Assembly (NCBI GenBank): GCA_964035575.1
Contig: OZ037884.1
Coordinates: 682,001 to 746,000 of the forward strand
DNA: 64,000 nt
From: Rhynchopus sp. YZ270_cl-10
Lineage: Eukaryota; Euglenozoa; Diplonemea; Diplonemida; Diplonemidae
Direction of reading: 5' to 3'
Part shown: in pieces, positions 9,869-20,535 of the stretch
Position numbering within the stretch: the first letter of the stretch is position 1
How the letters are laid out: each line of letters starts with the position of its first letter
Made by a program: the position numbers and the translations under genes
The notes under the pieces: generated by a model
The model's input: the letters and a program-made list of their open reading frames with translations, nothing else
Told to the model about the DNA's origin: nothing
The model's database searches: none

Positions 9869-10558
9869 ATGTCTTATAAACCTGTCTTCCTCCTTGTGAG
9901 GTCTGTTTCATCTATCCAGTTTATTTGCTTTTTTATAGGGCATACTTTATTGAGTTGTTTTTTTGTCTTTTGTAGAACTCTGGTGCACTGCCTTTTCACT
10001 CACGTATAGTCACCCTTTTCTATTCTTTCAAGTTTAAAGTCTGATCAACTTTTCTTTTTGTTTGCCACTCGCCAAAAAATAATTTTTTTTGAGCGAAAAA
10101 TAATACGAGAGAAGGGAATACCTTTCCCCCTCTCTCCCATTTTTTTAGTTTAATATCCAACAAAACAACGCGGAGACTTCTTTCGCCATAGTTTTGCCGT
10201 TTTTTTTTATTTATTTGAAAAGTTTGACAACGTGTACCCCCGCGAACGGGCAATCCACGTATTTATGTCCCCAACTTTTTTCCCCCATCAAAAGCGGCCT
10301 CTCTTTTTTTCGTTCTCTCCCCCTCTTCTTCCTCTCCCACCTCATAGTGCCTGTATGGCACGGCGGACTATGAGTATCATGGGGACTACGAGTAGAACTA
10401 CTAGTCGTAAGGACTAATGCCAAACTAGTAGTGTTATTATTGGTGTACCACTGAGTCGTAATGCATGAGGTGACTGATGCGCTTCACCAGAAGGCATCAC
10501 ACATCTCTCCCATATCCCCTTTTCTCCCCCCTCTCCTACCACCACACACCTCCAGGAA

Positions 10559-13233
10559 ATGGGTGGTAATGGCAAGGTGTTCTACCGTGAAGGTGAACAG
10601 GCTTCAGACTATGAAACACACAACAACAACAACACCCGACGAGAACGCGACGACGCGAGCCTCTCTGCCCGCCGCGTGAGGGAGGCGGGGACGCGACAGC
10701 ACACACAGGGCGGGGCACGGAGAGAGCACCCCACAAGCGAACGGCGCAGCAACACTAGCACAAACAACGTCAGAGACACCCGCGAAGTTCTCCACGACGA
10801 CAGAGACCGTGCCCCACGCCGCTCCCCTGAACGCGAAACCGCCAGAACCACCGACACACGCGAAATGGTACGACGTGACGACGGAAGGGACCGACCCACC
10901 TACCGAGGTCCCTCCCCAGAGCGCGAAACGACCTACAGAGATACACGCCAGGTGCACTACGACGAAAGGGACAGAGAACGGCAGCGGGACAGAGAAAGAA
11001 ACAACCGACCCTCACCCGAGCGAGAACGGTCCAGGGAGCGCGACGACAAACACCGCAGGTCACCGAAGAAGGAGAAGAAAGAAAAAAAGGTGAAGAAGGA
11101 GAAAAAGGAAAAGAAAGAGAAAAAGGCGAAGAAGGAAAAACCTGCCGAAGAAACACCACCACCACCACCTCCGGTGGAAGAGGAAAGGATCATCTCCATG
11201 GCTGAGCTCGACGCCATGTACGCCGAGGACCGCAAAGCCCCCGAAGCCTTCTATCAATACCCCACGCTTGCAGAGCTGACCATCGAGGATGAGGAGGAGG
11301 AGATGTCCGGAACAGCCTCAAACCCCTCCTCAAGGGAGGCCACCCCAGAGCCCGAAGCTGCCCCAGCGGTTCCAGCAGCACCCTCGTATACCCCTTCTGA
11401 TGCTGAGGTGGACGAGGCGCTGGCGCAAATGCAAAAGATCGCTCCAAACAAAGACTTCATGGTGAAGTACTGTTTCGGATCTACGGGGGACTTTGATGCG
11501 ATTATTAAAGGGGTGTTCGTGACAACGAAGGCGCATGGTGTGTCGCAGGTGGTAGGGACCGCGAAGGTGCCGACAAGGCTAGAGGAGTATGTGGTGGAGG
11601 GCCGTGGGGTGGTGTCGGTCGTGCTCAAGGTCACGACAAGGACGAACGTGACAAAGACGATTAGGTTTACGGATATCATGGGCGGGGTCTCGCGGGAAGG
11701 CGTCGCACAGTACCTGGCGGCAGCGCACCGCAGCAAGGTGTGGGTACCCAAGGAGGAGGATGTGGCGAAGAAGCTCAATGCCATGCGGGCCTACCTCCTA
11801 GAGAAGAAGAAGATGGACGAGGCGAAGAAGAAGGTGGTCATCGAATATGCGGTATGGAAGGAGGTGGGTTTTTTTGTTGAGCTCTACTCCTCGAAAATGG
11901 AAGACTGGGGTTCACACGGTGCACCGGGTGGTCATGTACCAAAGGTACACTTTTCGCGAGAGGGCTGGTGTATTTCAAGTCAACTTTTTTTTTTGGGTGG
12001 AAATATTCTGTTTTGTCCGCAGTTAACCTCAAAACAACCCTACAGAAACAAAGCTCGGAAGGCCGTCTTCTCCCCGAAGAATACGTTGTGTTGATCGCAG
12101 CTGCAGCGGCAGCGTCGGTATGTCGGGGTTTCTTTACCACCATGGTTCACATTGTTCACACCCTCTATGAAAAACTTCACAAACAAACCCCCCTTCACAT
12201 GCACCCTCCACCCCCCAACCCACAGCGTGCAGCAGAGATGTGGAAGAATGCGACCCCCATGCAAATGTCAGAAGCCATGGACGAAGTCAAGCAGGGGAGC
12301 GACGAATACTCAAAAATGGTATGCAATGGCTGAGGCCTGCCCACCCCCCCACTCTTTTTTTAATGTCTCGTAGATGTGAAGTGATATGTCGACCCTCCTT
12401 ACTCTTTTCTCAATTTTTTTTTCCTCCACCACAGCGGGAACGATTGCTTGCTGTGCTTGATGAGAAGGCGAAGAAGCGTGGTGAGCTTGCACAGCATACG
12501 GATACCTCAGGGGTGCGGGAGCGTCGTCTGCGTGCCTTGGCACGTTCGCGTGAGCAGCTTGCGGCTGCGACGGAGAAGGCTGTGGCGGAGGCGGAGAAGA
12601 CGGAAGCACTGTACACAGGGCGCCTGAAGCGGAAGCGCGAGAACACCCCTGCGATCCGCAAACAGCAGGAAGACGAGCTGGCATCCCTGCAGCGCACGGA
12701 GGAGCGGCTCAAGGCACGCCGCACGGAGATGGAGGCCACGCTGGACACCTCTGAGCAGCAGGTCATCGACCTCCAAGACGTCTATACCGCAATGGACACA
12801 CAGGTGCAGGAGCGGGAGAAGCAGGTGTGCAATTTATTTTAAATTCTAAAATCAAAATCATTCAAGACATTCAATGACACAACAGTATTACCCCATATCC
12901 TCTAGGGAAGCATCCTCTAAGCAATATTTTTCCCTGAGGGTGTACCCTGAAGTGGTTTGACACCACGCAGAATACAACCCTGTTCGACTTAGCCTTGTTG
13001 GTGTACAGAAAAAAACCCCTCTGATATGTTATTATTATTGAGCCGTGGATGAGAGACAAAAAAAGAAACAAATAAAAACCCCTCATTCCCCACAGCTGAA
13101 CACCTTGCACGGCACAGTACAAGACCTTGCAACCCTGCATGCCCGTCTTGTCAAAAGGTTCACATCCCTTTCCGTCGACATCGAGCCCATGGAAACCGAG
13201 GTCGCAAGCCTCTCTCAGGCACTAGAGGATTGA
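10559..13233 (+). CDS. RTF1: RTF1-like Paf1-complex subunit with Plus-3 domain
   Basis: I infer five exons: 10559-11851 (or 11863), 12046-12117, 12226-12318, 12435-12824 and 13096-13233, all joined in phase 0, for about 661-665 residues. The first 190 residues are rich in Arg-Asp/Arg-Glu and SPER-type repeats, followed by a Lys-Lys-Glu block and a Pro run. Residues about 300-420 match a Plus-3 domain: GVFVTTKAHGVSQVVGTAKV, RTNVTKTIRF, then the helix around VWVPKEEDVAKKLNAM. The C-terminal part (exons 3-5) is a long charged coiled coil. In RTF1 the Plus-3 domain binds the phosphorylated Spt5 C-terminal repeat and helps recruit the Paf1 complex to elongating RNA polymerase II in the nucleus. 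The RD/RE-rich front is longer than usual. The first 5' splice site is ambiguous: GTATGG at 11852 fits local usage better than GTGGGT at 11864. Confidence 0.8.
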
Positions 13234-13523
13234 CACCACAAAGCATGGGGTGGGGGAGTTGGGTCGTGGGGCACAAGGGTTTGGGGTTCATGACGGATCT
13301 TTTTCAATTTTTTTTCTTCAGTCGACCCAAAGAGGCTTTGGTTCATCCGAAGCTCTGTCTATCCCCCCTCCTTAAGGTGGTCTTACCACCCCCGAAAAAA
13401 ATATGCGCATTTTTATTTCATTTTTAATTCTTCTCCCCAAAACTATTCCTATTCCCTTACAGCATTACACATTAGGAGATTATCTCTTAAGGGTGGTCTC
13501 CATATAGAGTTATACACAGAAAA

Positions 13524-13754
13524 ATGGGGGAAAGTGCACCGTGGCTGAACTTCATTTGCAACGGCTGTCAGAAGGGTGTGTCTACTGAGGACCCAGCCTT
13601 CCTCTCCGATAACCTTCCCTGCATGGGGTGTGGGAAGACCGACTGGGCAGCCGTGTCGTCCTCGGAGTACAAAACCGCGAAGGAGATGCAAACAGGGGGT
13701 GAAAAGGGCCGTTTTGACACCTCGCCTATCCAACCCCCAGATGTTGCCCCTTAA
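13524..13754 (+). CDS. Small protein with two CxxC knuckles
   Basis: It encodes 76 residues. Two Cys pairs, FICNGCQ near residue 12 and CMGCGKTDW near residue 33, are spaced as in a zinc ribbon or knuckle, so it probably binds one zinc ion. I do not recognise the family. A GC-rich island at 13877-14000 downstream might be a further exon, but no phase-compatible 5' site of the local type links it. Confidence 0.55.
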   Translation: MGESAPWLNFICNGCQKGVSTEDPAFLSDNLPCMGCGKTDWAAVSSSEYKTAKEMQTGGEKGRFDTSPIQPPDVAP

Positions 13755-14373
13755 TTTACACCAATTCCCCTCCAGTTGGTTCTTTTACTACCAGTAACCC
13801 CAACGATAATATAAAAAAATGGCAATTTTTTTTTCGTACCTCTCTCAGTTTTGGACTTTTGTGTTTCGCCACTGTAGGCCACGAATCCACGTCACGGAGG
13901 GCGAAGTCCGCCTGCCTCAGACATCATAGGCGCCGGCTTCGTCACACGGCTCGCAATGTCTCCCTTAACGTGGTCATCCAGGATGCCCACACCTGAACCA
14001 CCCTTTTGTTTACCACTAGTGTGGCATGTCTTGGTCTTGGTTTATCTTTACTTTAGCAGCAAAAACCCTGCACTCCCTAGTCGCATACGCGAGTTTTCCT
14101 GGAACCGCAGGAAAAAGACTGGGGAGTGTTGGTGGCTCCACAGAGCCGGCACACTCCTTGAGTGTATTGTCTTCACGCTTTATTATTGTTGTTGGGTTTG
14201 CGGAATAATTTTTTTTGCTGTGCTTTCATTTTTTTGTTACTCAAATATCTCTCCCAAACACCCCAACAGAACACCATATCAGAGCCTTTCTCCCCCCCGC
14301 TCCCTCCCCCCTTTCTTTCTGCAACCACATGCAGTTATAGCATTGGTCTCTTCTCTTCTCCCTCTGTCTTCTG
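13755..14373. other. Intergenic with a GC-rich island
   Basis: Bases 13877-14000 are GC-rich, follow an acceptor-like CACTGTAG, and read in one frame as IHVTEGEVRLPQTS and then a stop. That could be a short terminal exon, but nothing confirms it. The rest is C/T-rich promoter-like DNA. Confidence 0.35.
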
Positions 14374-15378
14374 ATGGCATCCACCCGAAGCCGTAGACGT
14401 GACGAAAACGATGAAATACTAGAATGCCCTGCGCGAACGTTGCTGCAGTTCCGTGAAGAGCGGAACGGGAAGAAGGGTACATGGAAACCTGGCAGACGGA
14501 TGAAAGGATGGTTGAAGCAGACTACAAAACAGCCGTGGTTTGTTCTGGACAAATGGGATGGGAATAAATTCACGGAGACTGCACAGGGGTGGTGCTTAGA
14601 AATGTCGGACATCACAAAAATAGAGAATAAAACAATACATGAGTCGGATGCTGTCATATTTTTGGTAGAAAACAAAAAAACCCCGGTTCACGGTGATGTC
14701 GGGTTTGCGCTTCACGCTGTGGATAAAAAGGCGAAGGGTGGGAAAAAGATTTGGCATTTTGCTGCACGGTCTCCAGGGGAACGAGAAATGTGGATTCGAT
14801 GGATTCTTACTTTTGTTACCCATATGAATCTCACTGACGACCGCATCCATGATTCTATCACAACCGCCACCACCCACACCACCCCTACGAGCTTTGGTGT
14901 GCACCAATCCTATAGAACATCCTTCAGCAATCCTTCTATTACTACGTCACCTTCTGTGTCTATGTCCCCTGGCGATGAACTGCGGGTATTCCACGAAACT
15001 CTCAAAGAGGGGAACCGGATCAGCGATGTGGTCTCCGGAAGGGCACATCGGGCGCGAGACTTTGATGGGCCGAACTATGCTGGGGAGACACGAATTGATG
15101 GTCTGGATGGGCGTGAATATACCTACGATGAGTACGTTGCGTACTATGGTCTGCTCGCAAGAGAAAAATGGTTGCGCTCTGCCATGGCACCCTATGGTAG
15201 CCAAGGTGTCCCCCCAGGGGTCGATGCGGACACCCGACAGCGTGTCGTCTTCTCATCACCAAAGTTCACGCCGCCAAGCCCAGCAGGGATCGGCATGGTC
15301 AACATGGCGGACCCCCTCCGAGGTGGCTACCCTTCCAAGACGATGTCTCCAATACGCATGAGGGAGTTGCCAGAGTGA
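14374..15378 (+). CDS. PH-domain protein
   Basis: This is a single exon of 334 residues. Residues about 45-155 form a pleckstrin homology domain: MKGWLKQTTKQPWFVLD (strands 1-2), LEMSDITKIENK, DAVIFLVE, VGFALHAV, and the closing helix SPGEREMWIRWILTFV with the invariant Trp. PH domains bind phosphoinositides or proteins at membranes. The middle is a Ser/Thr-rich linker (about 160-205). The C-terminal part contains GLDGREYTYDEYVAYYG, a Tyr-rich stretch of unknown role, and a Pro/Ser-rich tail. The ATG follows a strong C/T tract. Confidence 0.8.
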   Translation: MASTRSRRRDENDEILECPARTLLQFREERNGKKGTWKPGRRMKGWLKQTTKQPWFVLDKWDGNKFTETAQGWCLEMSDITKIENKTIHESDAVIFLVENKKTPVHGDVGFALHAVDKKAKGGKKIWHFAARSPGEREMWIRWILTFVTHMNLTDDRIHDSITTATTHTTPTSFGVHQSYRTSFSNPSITTSPSVSMSPGDELRVFHETLKEGNRISDVVSGRAHRARDFDGPNYAGETRIDGLDGREYTYDEYVAYYGLLAREKWLRSAMAPYGSQGVPPGVDADTRQRVVFSSPKFTPPSPAGIGMVNMADPLRGGYPSKTMSPIRMRELPE

Positions 15379-16074
15379 GGAATGGAGGTATCAAAAAAAA
15401 AGGGGGTGGTATGAACGGAGGATTGAATGGAAAAGTTAGGGGGGAGGGAGGGAGACCCCAGAGGTCCTGCAATGGGCTGGAAGGGGGGTTTGGGAGGGGT
15501 GTGTGTGTGGAAGTCTATGAGGATTAAGTTAGTAGCCTTTGCTCAGCTAGTCTTGCTGGACGGTTCTGGTATCGGTCGTGGTTGCGTGTCGAGACTGTTT
15601 GATTGACAGTGGGTGCTCTTCGATTGCCGCTCCGATTGCCGTTTGCTTGGGGTTCAAATGTATATTTCAGATGCCAGCCCACTGTGAAGTCTTGTTGGTG
15701 TCTGAAGGTTGGTGTGAGATAGTAAAAAAAGAATGGTTTTTTTTTGGGGGTAACGATCACCCATTTCTCAGAATTGATGTAAGAAAATAGTGCGAAAATA
15801 GCAAAGGAGTCTCAATAGCATTGCTGGGAAGGGGAGGAAAGGGGGGGTGGCAAAATGATGTGGACCCGTTTTTTTTTTTTGGGGCTCACAAAAAATAAAG
15901 AACAAAGTGTAGAACAAAAAATAAGCTGCTTCGCGTGCTTTGTATTTAGTCTTTTTTTTTTTTTTGAGTGACATTTCATCTTTTGCAGGTTTTGTTTCTT
16001 GCCACGCCTTGCTGATATTGCAAACCCCCTTTTTTTGATGCGACAAACAAAAAAAAAAACAAACCCCGTTTTTT

Positions 16075-16110
16075 AAGGTCACTATGAACGAGAGGCTTAG
16101 GTTCACCCGA
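16075..16110 (+). repeat. CTAAGC stem-loop repeat, variant
   Basis: It reads AAGGTCACTATG, then AACGAGAG, then GCTTAGGTTCACC. The loop is conserved and the left arm has diverged. Confidence 0.6.
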
Positions 16111-16218
16111 TTTTCCCTGCAAATTTGGTATTTAAACCACCAAAATTTCAAAGACAAAACTCAGGTGGTTCACCTATTTAACTCTTCGTTCGTTCGTTCT
16201 TTCCATTCTTTGTATGAT

Positions 16219-16258
16219 AAGGTGACTAAGCACGAGAGGCTTAGTATCATCTTATAAC
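16219..16258 (+). repeat. CTAAGC stem-loop repeat
   Basis: It reads AAGGTGACTAAGC, loop ACGAGAG, GCTTAGTATCATCTTATAA. The arms pair over about 13 bp with a two-base bulge. Confidence 0.8.
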
Positions 16259-16283
16259 CTTTTTTCTTTTGTTTTTATCCGCA

Positions 16284-16312
16284 ACACTCCGGGGTTCGAC
16301 CCCGCGGAGTGT
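16284..16312. repeat. GC-rich hairpin with a T-arm-like tip
   Basis: ACACTCCG and GGGG pair with CCCC and CGGAGTGT around the loop TTCGA, with one bulged base. The tip GGGGTTCGACCCC looks like a tRNA T arm, but no tRNA body is present upstream. Confidence 0.55.
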
Positions 16313-16496
16313 CAGTGCCCTGCGTCCCAGAGGCGTTTTGCACTATCAACTTCACTTTTTATCCCATTAGATCCCAATGTAAGAGAATACGATATTATGT
16401 ACAACCGACTGCCCCCCCCCAACCTTTCTTATTTTTTTTGCATTTCACATCCCCACTCCACGCTCTTCTCACCCTACACCGAACCCCCCCTATCAG

Positions 16497-16690
16497 GCAT
16501 GATTCGAATGGATGCCTCCTACGGTATCCTCATACGGTATCCTCTGTATCCCGTATCCTTATCCCTAATCCTTAACAACCCTTAACGTATCCTTACGTAT
16601 CCCGTATCCGTATCTATCCGTATGTATCCGTATCCTCGTATCTTGCCAACCCTGCTCTAGTGGGCGTGATTCGAATGGCTGCCTCCAAGG
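16497..16690 (+). repeat. Degenerate CGTATCC array between two related flanks
   Basis: The motifs CGTATCC, CGGTATCC and TATCCGTATC recur from about 16525 to 16640. The array sits between GATTCGAATGGATGCCTCC (16502) and GATTCGAATGGCTGCCTCC (16669), so the flanks are a direct repeat of about 25 bp. Confidence 0.65.
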
Positions 16691-16700
16691 AGTTTCTTTT

Positions 16701-16742
16701 AAGGTTGACTAAGAACGAGAAGCTTAGGTTCATCTATAAAAC
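16701..16742 (+). repeat. CTAAGC stem-loop repeat, variant
   Basis: It reads AAGGTTGACTAAG, AACGAGA, AGCTTAGGTTCATC and then TATAAAAC. It lies about 160 bases upstream of the alpha-SNAP ATG. Confidence 0.75.
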
Positions 16743-16898
16743 TTCTTTTCGGCACTTCGTCCTTTTCACGCGGATGGTAAAAAAATACAGTTTTTTTTTA
16801 CCCCATCCCCGCAGAATTTTTTGTTTTTTTACCCCTCATTTGTCTCAAATAACCTATCATTGCAGGGAAAAAAGTCGACTACACAAAAAGAAAAAAAA

Positions 16899-18842
16899 AT
16901 GAGCGAACGAGCACAGGAGTTGATGGAAAAGGCGGATAAGAAAACCAAAAAGTTCTTTGGTGGGAGTCAGAAGTACGAGGATGCTCGCGATTTGTACCAG
17001 CAGGCAGCGAACCAGTACAAAAAGGTGCAGGACTGGACTGGGGCGGCGGGGGCGTGGATGAAGTGCTACGAGATGGACCAGAAGCTGAAGTGCGAGATGG
17101 ACATCCTTGAGGACCTCACACAGGCGTCCAAATGCTACCGCAAATTCGACGTCGATGAGTCCATGCGCTGTGTCGAGAAAGCCCTCGCACTGCACGACAA
17201 AAACGCACGTTTTGATAAAAGCGCCAAAATGTGTCTTGAGGTATACCCCCTTTAGCAGAGTACAAAATATCAAAAAAAATGCAAAAAAAAAGGTCACCTT
17301 TTGGGGGGGCTGTACCATTATCTGGAACAGGGAAGTCCATTAGTAGTGTCGGTTATTCTTGCTTCTCTTTGGGGGGTATTTTTGTGGGCTTCGTACAATT
17401 TTTCTTGACATGACTCAATTCATCCTACAGTGTGCTACAGTCGTGGAGGAGAAGCTGCACAGCGGAGACTCGGGTGAAGTAATGGAAGACATCCAAAATG
17501 AGCTCATGGTGTGGTACGTGAAGGCCCGCGACTACTTCAAGCTGAGCAAACACAGCAAAAGCAACTATAATGACTGTGTCGCGAAGATCGCAGAACTCAA
17601 GGTGGCACAGGTACTGACCAATTCCAATCCCAATCTCCCCAACCCCCATCCCACCTTCCTATGACGATGAAATAACTTGACCTTATGGTTTATACTTTTG
17701 TGGTTTCACCGTAAGCCAACGGTGAAACCACAAAAAAACAAAGTCAACTAATTTCCTTCGTCGTGTTGTGTACACTGTTACGCACCATGCTAAAACGGTT
17801 ATTTATCATATGGCACTCCCTTGTTCTGGCACAGCTTGCCGTTCATCTGTAGGTAGTTGTTGTTGATGACGTACACTACGAGGTCCTTGACTTCTTGTGC
17901 GTAGAGCATCTCTTCTTTCAGCACGTATTTTTTTTGTTAGCGAAGCAGAAGTCCATCTGCTTCCCTTGCCATAGCTACGTCGCTCCTGCGTAGGTCTTTT
18001 TTCGTATTGTAACGTTTCGTCGGTTGTTTTAGTTCGTCTTGTCAGCTTCTCATGAGGGAGATTGCTGTGCATATCCGTGAAATCATAGGTGGCTTGGAAA
18101 AGCTTCTGCCTTTGCCCGACCTGCCGATTGGTTTTGCGTAGTGAAGAGCAACTTCGTCAGCAGACTCTACAATACAGTAGAATACCGCCGTGTGTCCGTT
18201 TCCAGCTCCTTGCAGAAAAAAAAATTCATTAGCCTTTGGGCGACTTTGTACAGAACCCGTCCTCGGACAGGTGATTGTCGAAACTACAAAAATAACAAAC
18301 TACCTCATATCGTGAAGTCAGAGTAGACTATGATCAACCCCACCTTTACCGCATGATGCGACCTCTATCAAAAAAACCCTGCACACACAAAGGGACATAT
18401 TCTGTGCAAGAATTGCCCTCACTAGGCATCGATCACACACACCACACCACAGGGCGCCTACCAAGAAGCGGTCGATATGTACGAAGAGCTCGGACGGCAC
18501 TGCGCTGAGGAGAACCTGCTGCGCTTCAACGCGAAGGGCTATTTCTTCTCCTCGCTGCTCTGCCAGCTTGCGCTGGTGCCCACCGGGAACGAGGATGGGA
18601 TTGAGGTGTTCCGGTCGAAGTTTGAGGAGTACACTGGCATTGACCTGCAGTTCAGCGACAGCACACACGAGTACATTCTGTGCAAATCCATTGTGCAGGC
18701 GTTCGAGGACGAAAGCCCAAAGATCTTCACAGAAGCAATGCGCACCTTTGAACGCGTCAACCCTCTCAACCGCAACAAAGAGATCCTCCTAATGAAAGGC
18801 AAGGCGGTGCTCAAAAGCGACAAGCCAAACGAGTATCTGTAA
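16899..18842 (+). CDS. Alpha-SNAP (NSF attachment protein)
   Basis: I infer three exons: 16899-17240, 17431-17610 and 18453-18842, joined in phase 0, for about 303 residues against roughly 290-300 in the family. The sequence is all-helical with TPR-like pairs. Early signatures are AQELMEKADKK, the stretch YEDARDLYQQAANQYKK, and GAAGAWMKCYEMDQK; late ones are GAYQEAVDMYEELGRHCAEE, YFFSSLLCQLAL and CKSIVQAFEDES. Alpha-SNAP binds SNARE complexes at cytosolic membrane faces and recruits and stimulates NSF, which takes SNAREs apart after fusion. The protein ends in NEYL; a C-terminal Leu matters for NSF stimulation in known family members. Intron 2 is long (842 bases) and carries a perfect hairpin and an antisense reverse-transcriptase fossil. 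Confidence 0.85.
17701..17731. repeat. Perfect 12-bp hairpin in alpha-SNAP intron 2
   Basis: TGGTTTCACCGT and ACGGTGAAACCA flank a six-base loop. It lies just outside the reverse-transcriptase fossil and may mark an insertion boundary. Confidence 0.65.
17800..18250 (-). mobile_element. Fossil of a Penelope-like-type reverse transcriptase
   Basis: Read on the minus strand, this intron segment contains ATYDFTDMHSNLPHEKL, which fits motif A of Penelope-like reverse transcriptases, and further on INNNYLQMNGKLCQNKGVP, which fits the block before the catalytic loop. Only a short piece of the polymerase is left and it is broken in several places. No ends or endonuclease domain are visible. It is antisense to the host gene. 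The edges given are approximate. Confidence 0.6.
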
Positions 18843-19526
18843 GCCTCCTGATGGGAGGGAGGATGCTGTAGTGGGGTGGGGGGCGGGGTTTTAAAAAAAA
18901 AGAGTTGTGTGAGCATTCTAACCAGAGAGGCAAGAGACCAATGTCTTTTTTTTCTTTTTTTTTTGGAAAACGGTGATTTTTTTTGAAAGAAAGTGGTTGA
19001 GTGGGTGGGGGGGTTTTTTTTTGGTGTGGTTCAAGTCTTCTCTTTTTTGTTTTGTTTGTTGTTTTTCCCCTTTTCACTCCTGATGGAAAAAGGAGAGAAG
19101 GGGTGCAAGGTGGGTCCCTCTCCCTTAGAGGGAGAAGGGAAGACAAAAAGGCTTCGACTAACATTTGAGCACAGAGGCTAGTTACCCACCAAGGTGGGTT
19201 CTTTTAGTCGATGTGTTAGACACAAGCAACAGACGTATACCGCATTCTGTGTAGAGGCTCATCGCTACGGAGTTCGCACAGAGTTTGATTGTTTCCGCAC
19301 TATATTTTTTCAAGGCAATTCGTTTTTTTTTTCTTTTTGATGTGGGGTGATGGGACCATTTTTGTTGATCCCTCACCATATGCTATCAATTTATTGATTG
19401 CATATGATGAAAATACTTTTTCTTTTTGCTCGGTTATGTGTACACTGCTCATTTTGATCAGAAAAGCGCAACCGTTTTTTTCTTGTTATATTGCCTTATT
19501 CAATCACAAAAGAAAAGAGTTTTTTT

Positions 19527-20029
19527 CACGGGTCGGGAAAGATCTTTTTTTTTTTTTTTTTTTTCGAGAAAAAAAATCCTCTTCTCCCGAAAAAAAAAAA
19601 AAAAAAAAGATTTTTGGGAGAAAAAAAAAAAGAGAAAAGATTTGAAAATCCTGGGAAAATCCTGAAAAAATCCTGAAAAATCCTGGAAAAATCCATGAAA
19701 TTTCATGAAAAATCTCGAGATCTTGAGAAATCTTTGAAAAAAAAAAAAAAGATTTTCAAAATCTTTTTTTTTTTTTTTCCCAAAAAGATTTTTCAAAATC
19801 CCAAAAATCTTTTTTATCTTTTTTTTGAGAAAAAAAAGATTTTCAAGATCTTTTTCATCTTTTTTTCTCTTTTTTTCCTTTTTTTTTCAGGATTTTTCAA
19901 AGATCTCAAAGATCTCGAGAGATCCTGAAAAAAAAAGACAAAAATCCTGAAAATCTTGATTTTTTTTTTTTTTCTCCCGAGATTCTCGAAAAAAGACAAA
20001 AAAAGACAAAAGATCTTTCCCGACCCGTG
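19527..20029. mobile_element. 503-bp AT-rich foldback element
   Basis: The outer ends are a perfect 22-bp inverted repeat: the left end starts CACGGGTCGGGAAAGATC and the right end finishes GATCTTTCCCGACCCGTG. Both flanks are T runs, so a T-run target is likely. Between the ends lie only runs of T or A broken by short blocks such as AATCCTG, AGATCT and CTCGAGA, many of which have a complementary partner in the other half. The whole unit could fold into one long imperfect hairpin. It has no coding capacity and is of MITE or foldback type. Confidence 0.75.
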
Positions 20030-20448
20030 TTTTTTTTGACGACGCCGTTTCCATCACCACCAAAGAAGCCCAACGTTTTCCCTCCCCCCTTAGATGTCTG
20101 TGTCCACGAGATCCCGCATCCATCTTCCAAGAGTATTCTTTTCCCCCCTATTATACCTTCTATTCAGAATAGTTAGTATACGAAACAACCTTTACCAAAC
20201 TACCTTCCTTTCTCCCTCATCGTTTTTTTTTTTTTTTGTCGGAAAACTATATTACAGAGGGCATCTGTACACGGGGTGCGGGGCGGGGGTGAGAAAACCC
20301 CCCTCTACCCACCTTCGTTTTTTTTGTGTGTCTCTTCCTCTCCAAAAACCCTCCCCACGTCGTGTGGCTGTAGTTGTTGCCCGAGGTTATGTTTTCCAGG
20401 CTCAAATGGTGCCTTTTTTTAGGTACAATACTGCGTTTCTTTTGATTG

Positions 20449-20490
20449 GTGACTAAGCACGAGAGGCTTAGGATCATCTTATAAACTTTT
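20449..20490 (+). repeat. CTAAGC stem-loop repeat
   Basis: It reads GGTGACTAAGC, ACGAGAG, GCTTAGGATCATCTT, ATAAACTTTTCTTTG. Over about 42 bases it is nearly identical to the copy at 49418. Confidence 0.85.
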
Positions 20491-20499
20491 CTTTGATTA

Positions 20500-20535
20500 G
20501 ACCACTAAGCACGAAAGGCTTACCCCAATCTTTCT
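20500..20535 (+). repeat. CTAAGC stem-loop repeat, second of an adjacent pair
   Basis: It reads GACCACTAAGC, ACGAAAG, GCTTACCCCAATC. It lies 51 bases after the previous copy; both are preceded by TTTGATTRG, so the pair looks like a local duplication. Confidence 0.7.

Larger units (their letters stand above)
7129..10558. other. 3.4-kb intergenic region made of repeats and gene relics
   Basis: No intact gene is supported. The stretch holds degenerate tandem repeats (about 7905-8640), a short coding-like relic (8820-9059), a G/T-rich block (9160-9260), a 108-bp element with inverted ends (9761-9868), and a C/T-rich promoter-like tract before 10559. A 20-codon frame starting at 10354 is present but unsupported. 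Confidence 0.45.
15379..16898. other. Intergenic with stem-loops and a degenerate CGTATCC array
   Basis: No gene is supported. The stretch holds G-rich DNA after the PH gene, long T/A runs, three copies of the CTAAGC stem-loop, a GC-rich hairpin (16284-16312), and a degenerate array (16497-16690). Confidence 0.45.

Noticed and set aside
10354-10416. Short frame beginning MARRTMSIMG before RTF1
   Set aside because: It is 20 codons long with a self-complementary sequence and no sign of selection. It could be an upstream frame but there is no evidence.
15524-15790. Frames on both strands and a GCTCAGCTAGTC that resembles a tRNA D arm
   Set aside because: The frames end in T runs. No matching T arm at the right distance or acceptor stem could be found.
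16284-16312. Possible tRNA gene (GGGGTTCGACCCC looks like a T arm)
   Set aside because: No acceptor, D arm or anticodon arm can be placed upstream; the 5' strand of the stem is adjacent, so it is a simple hairpin.
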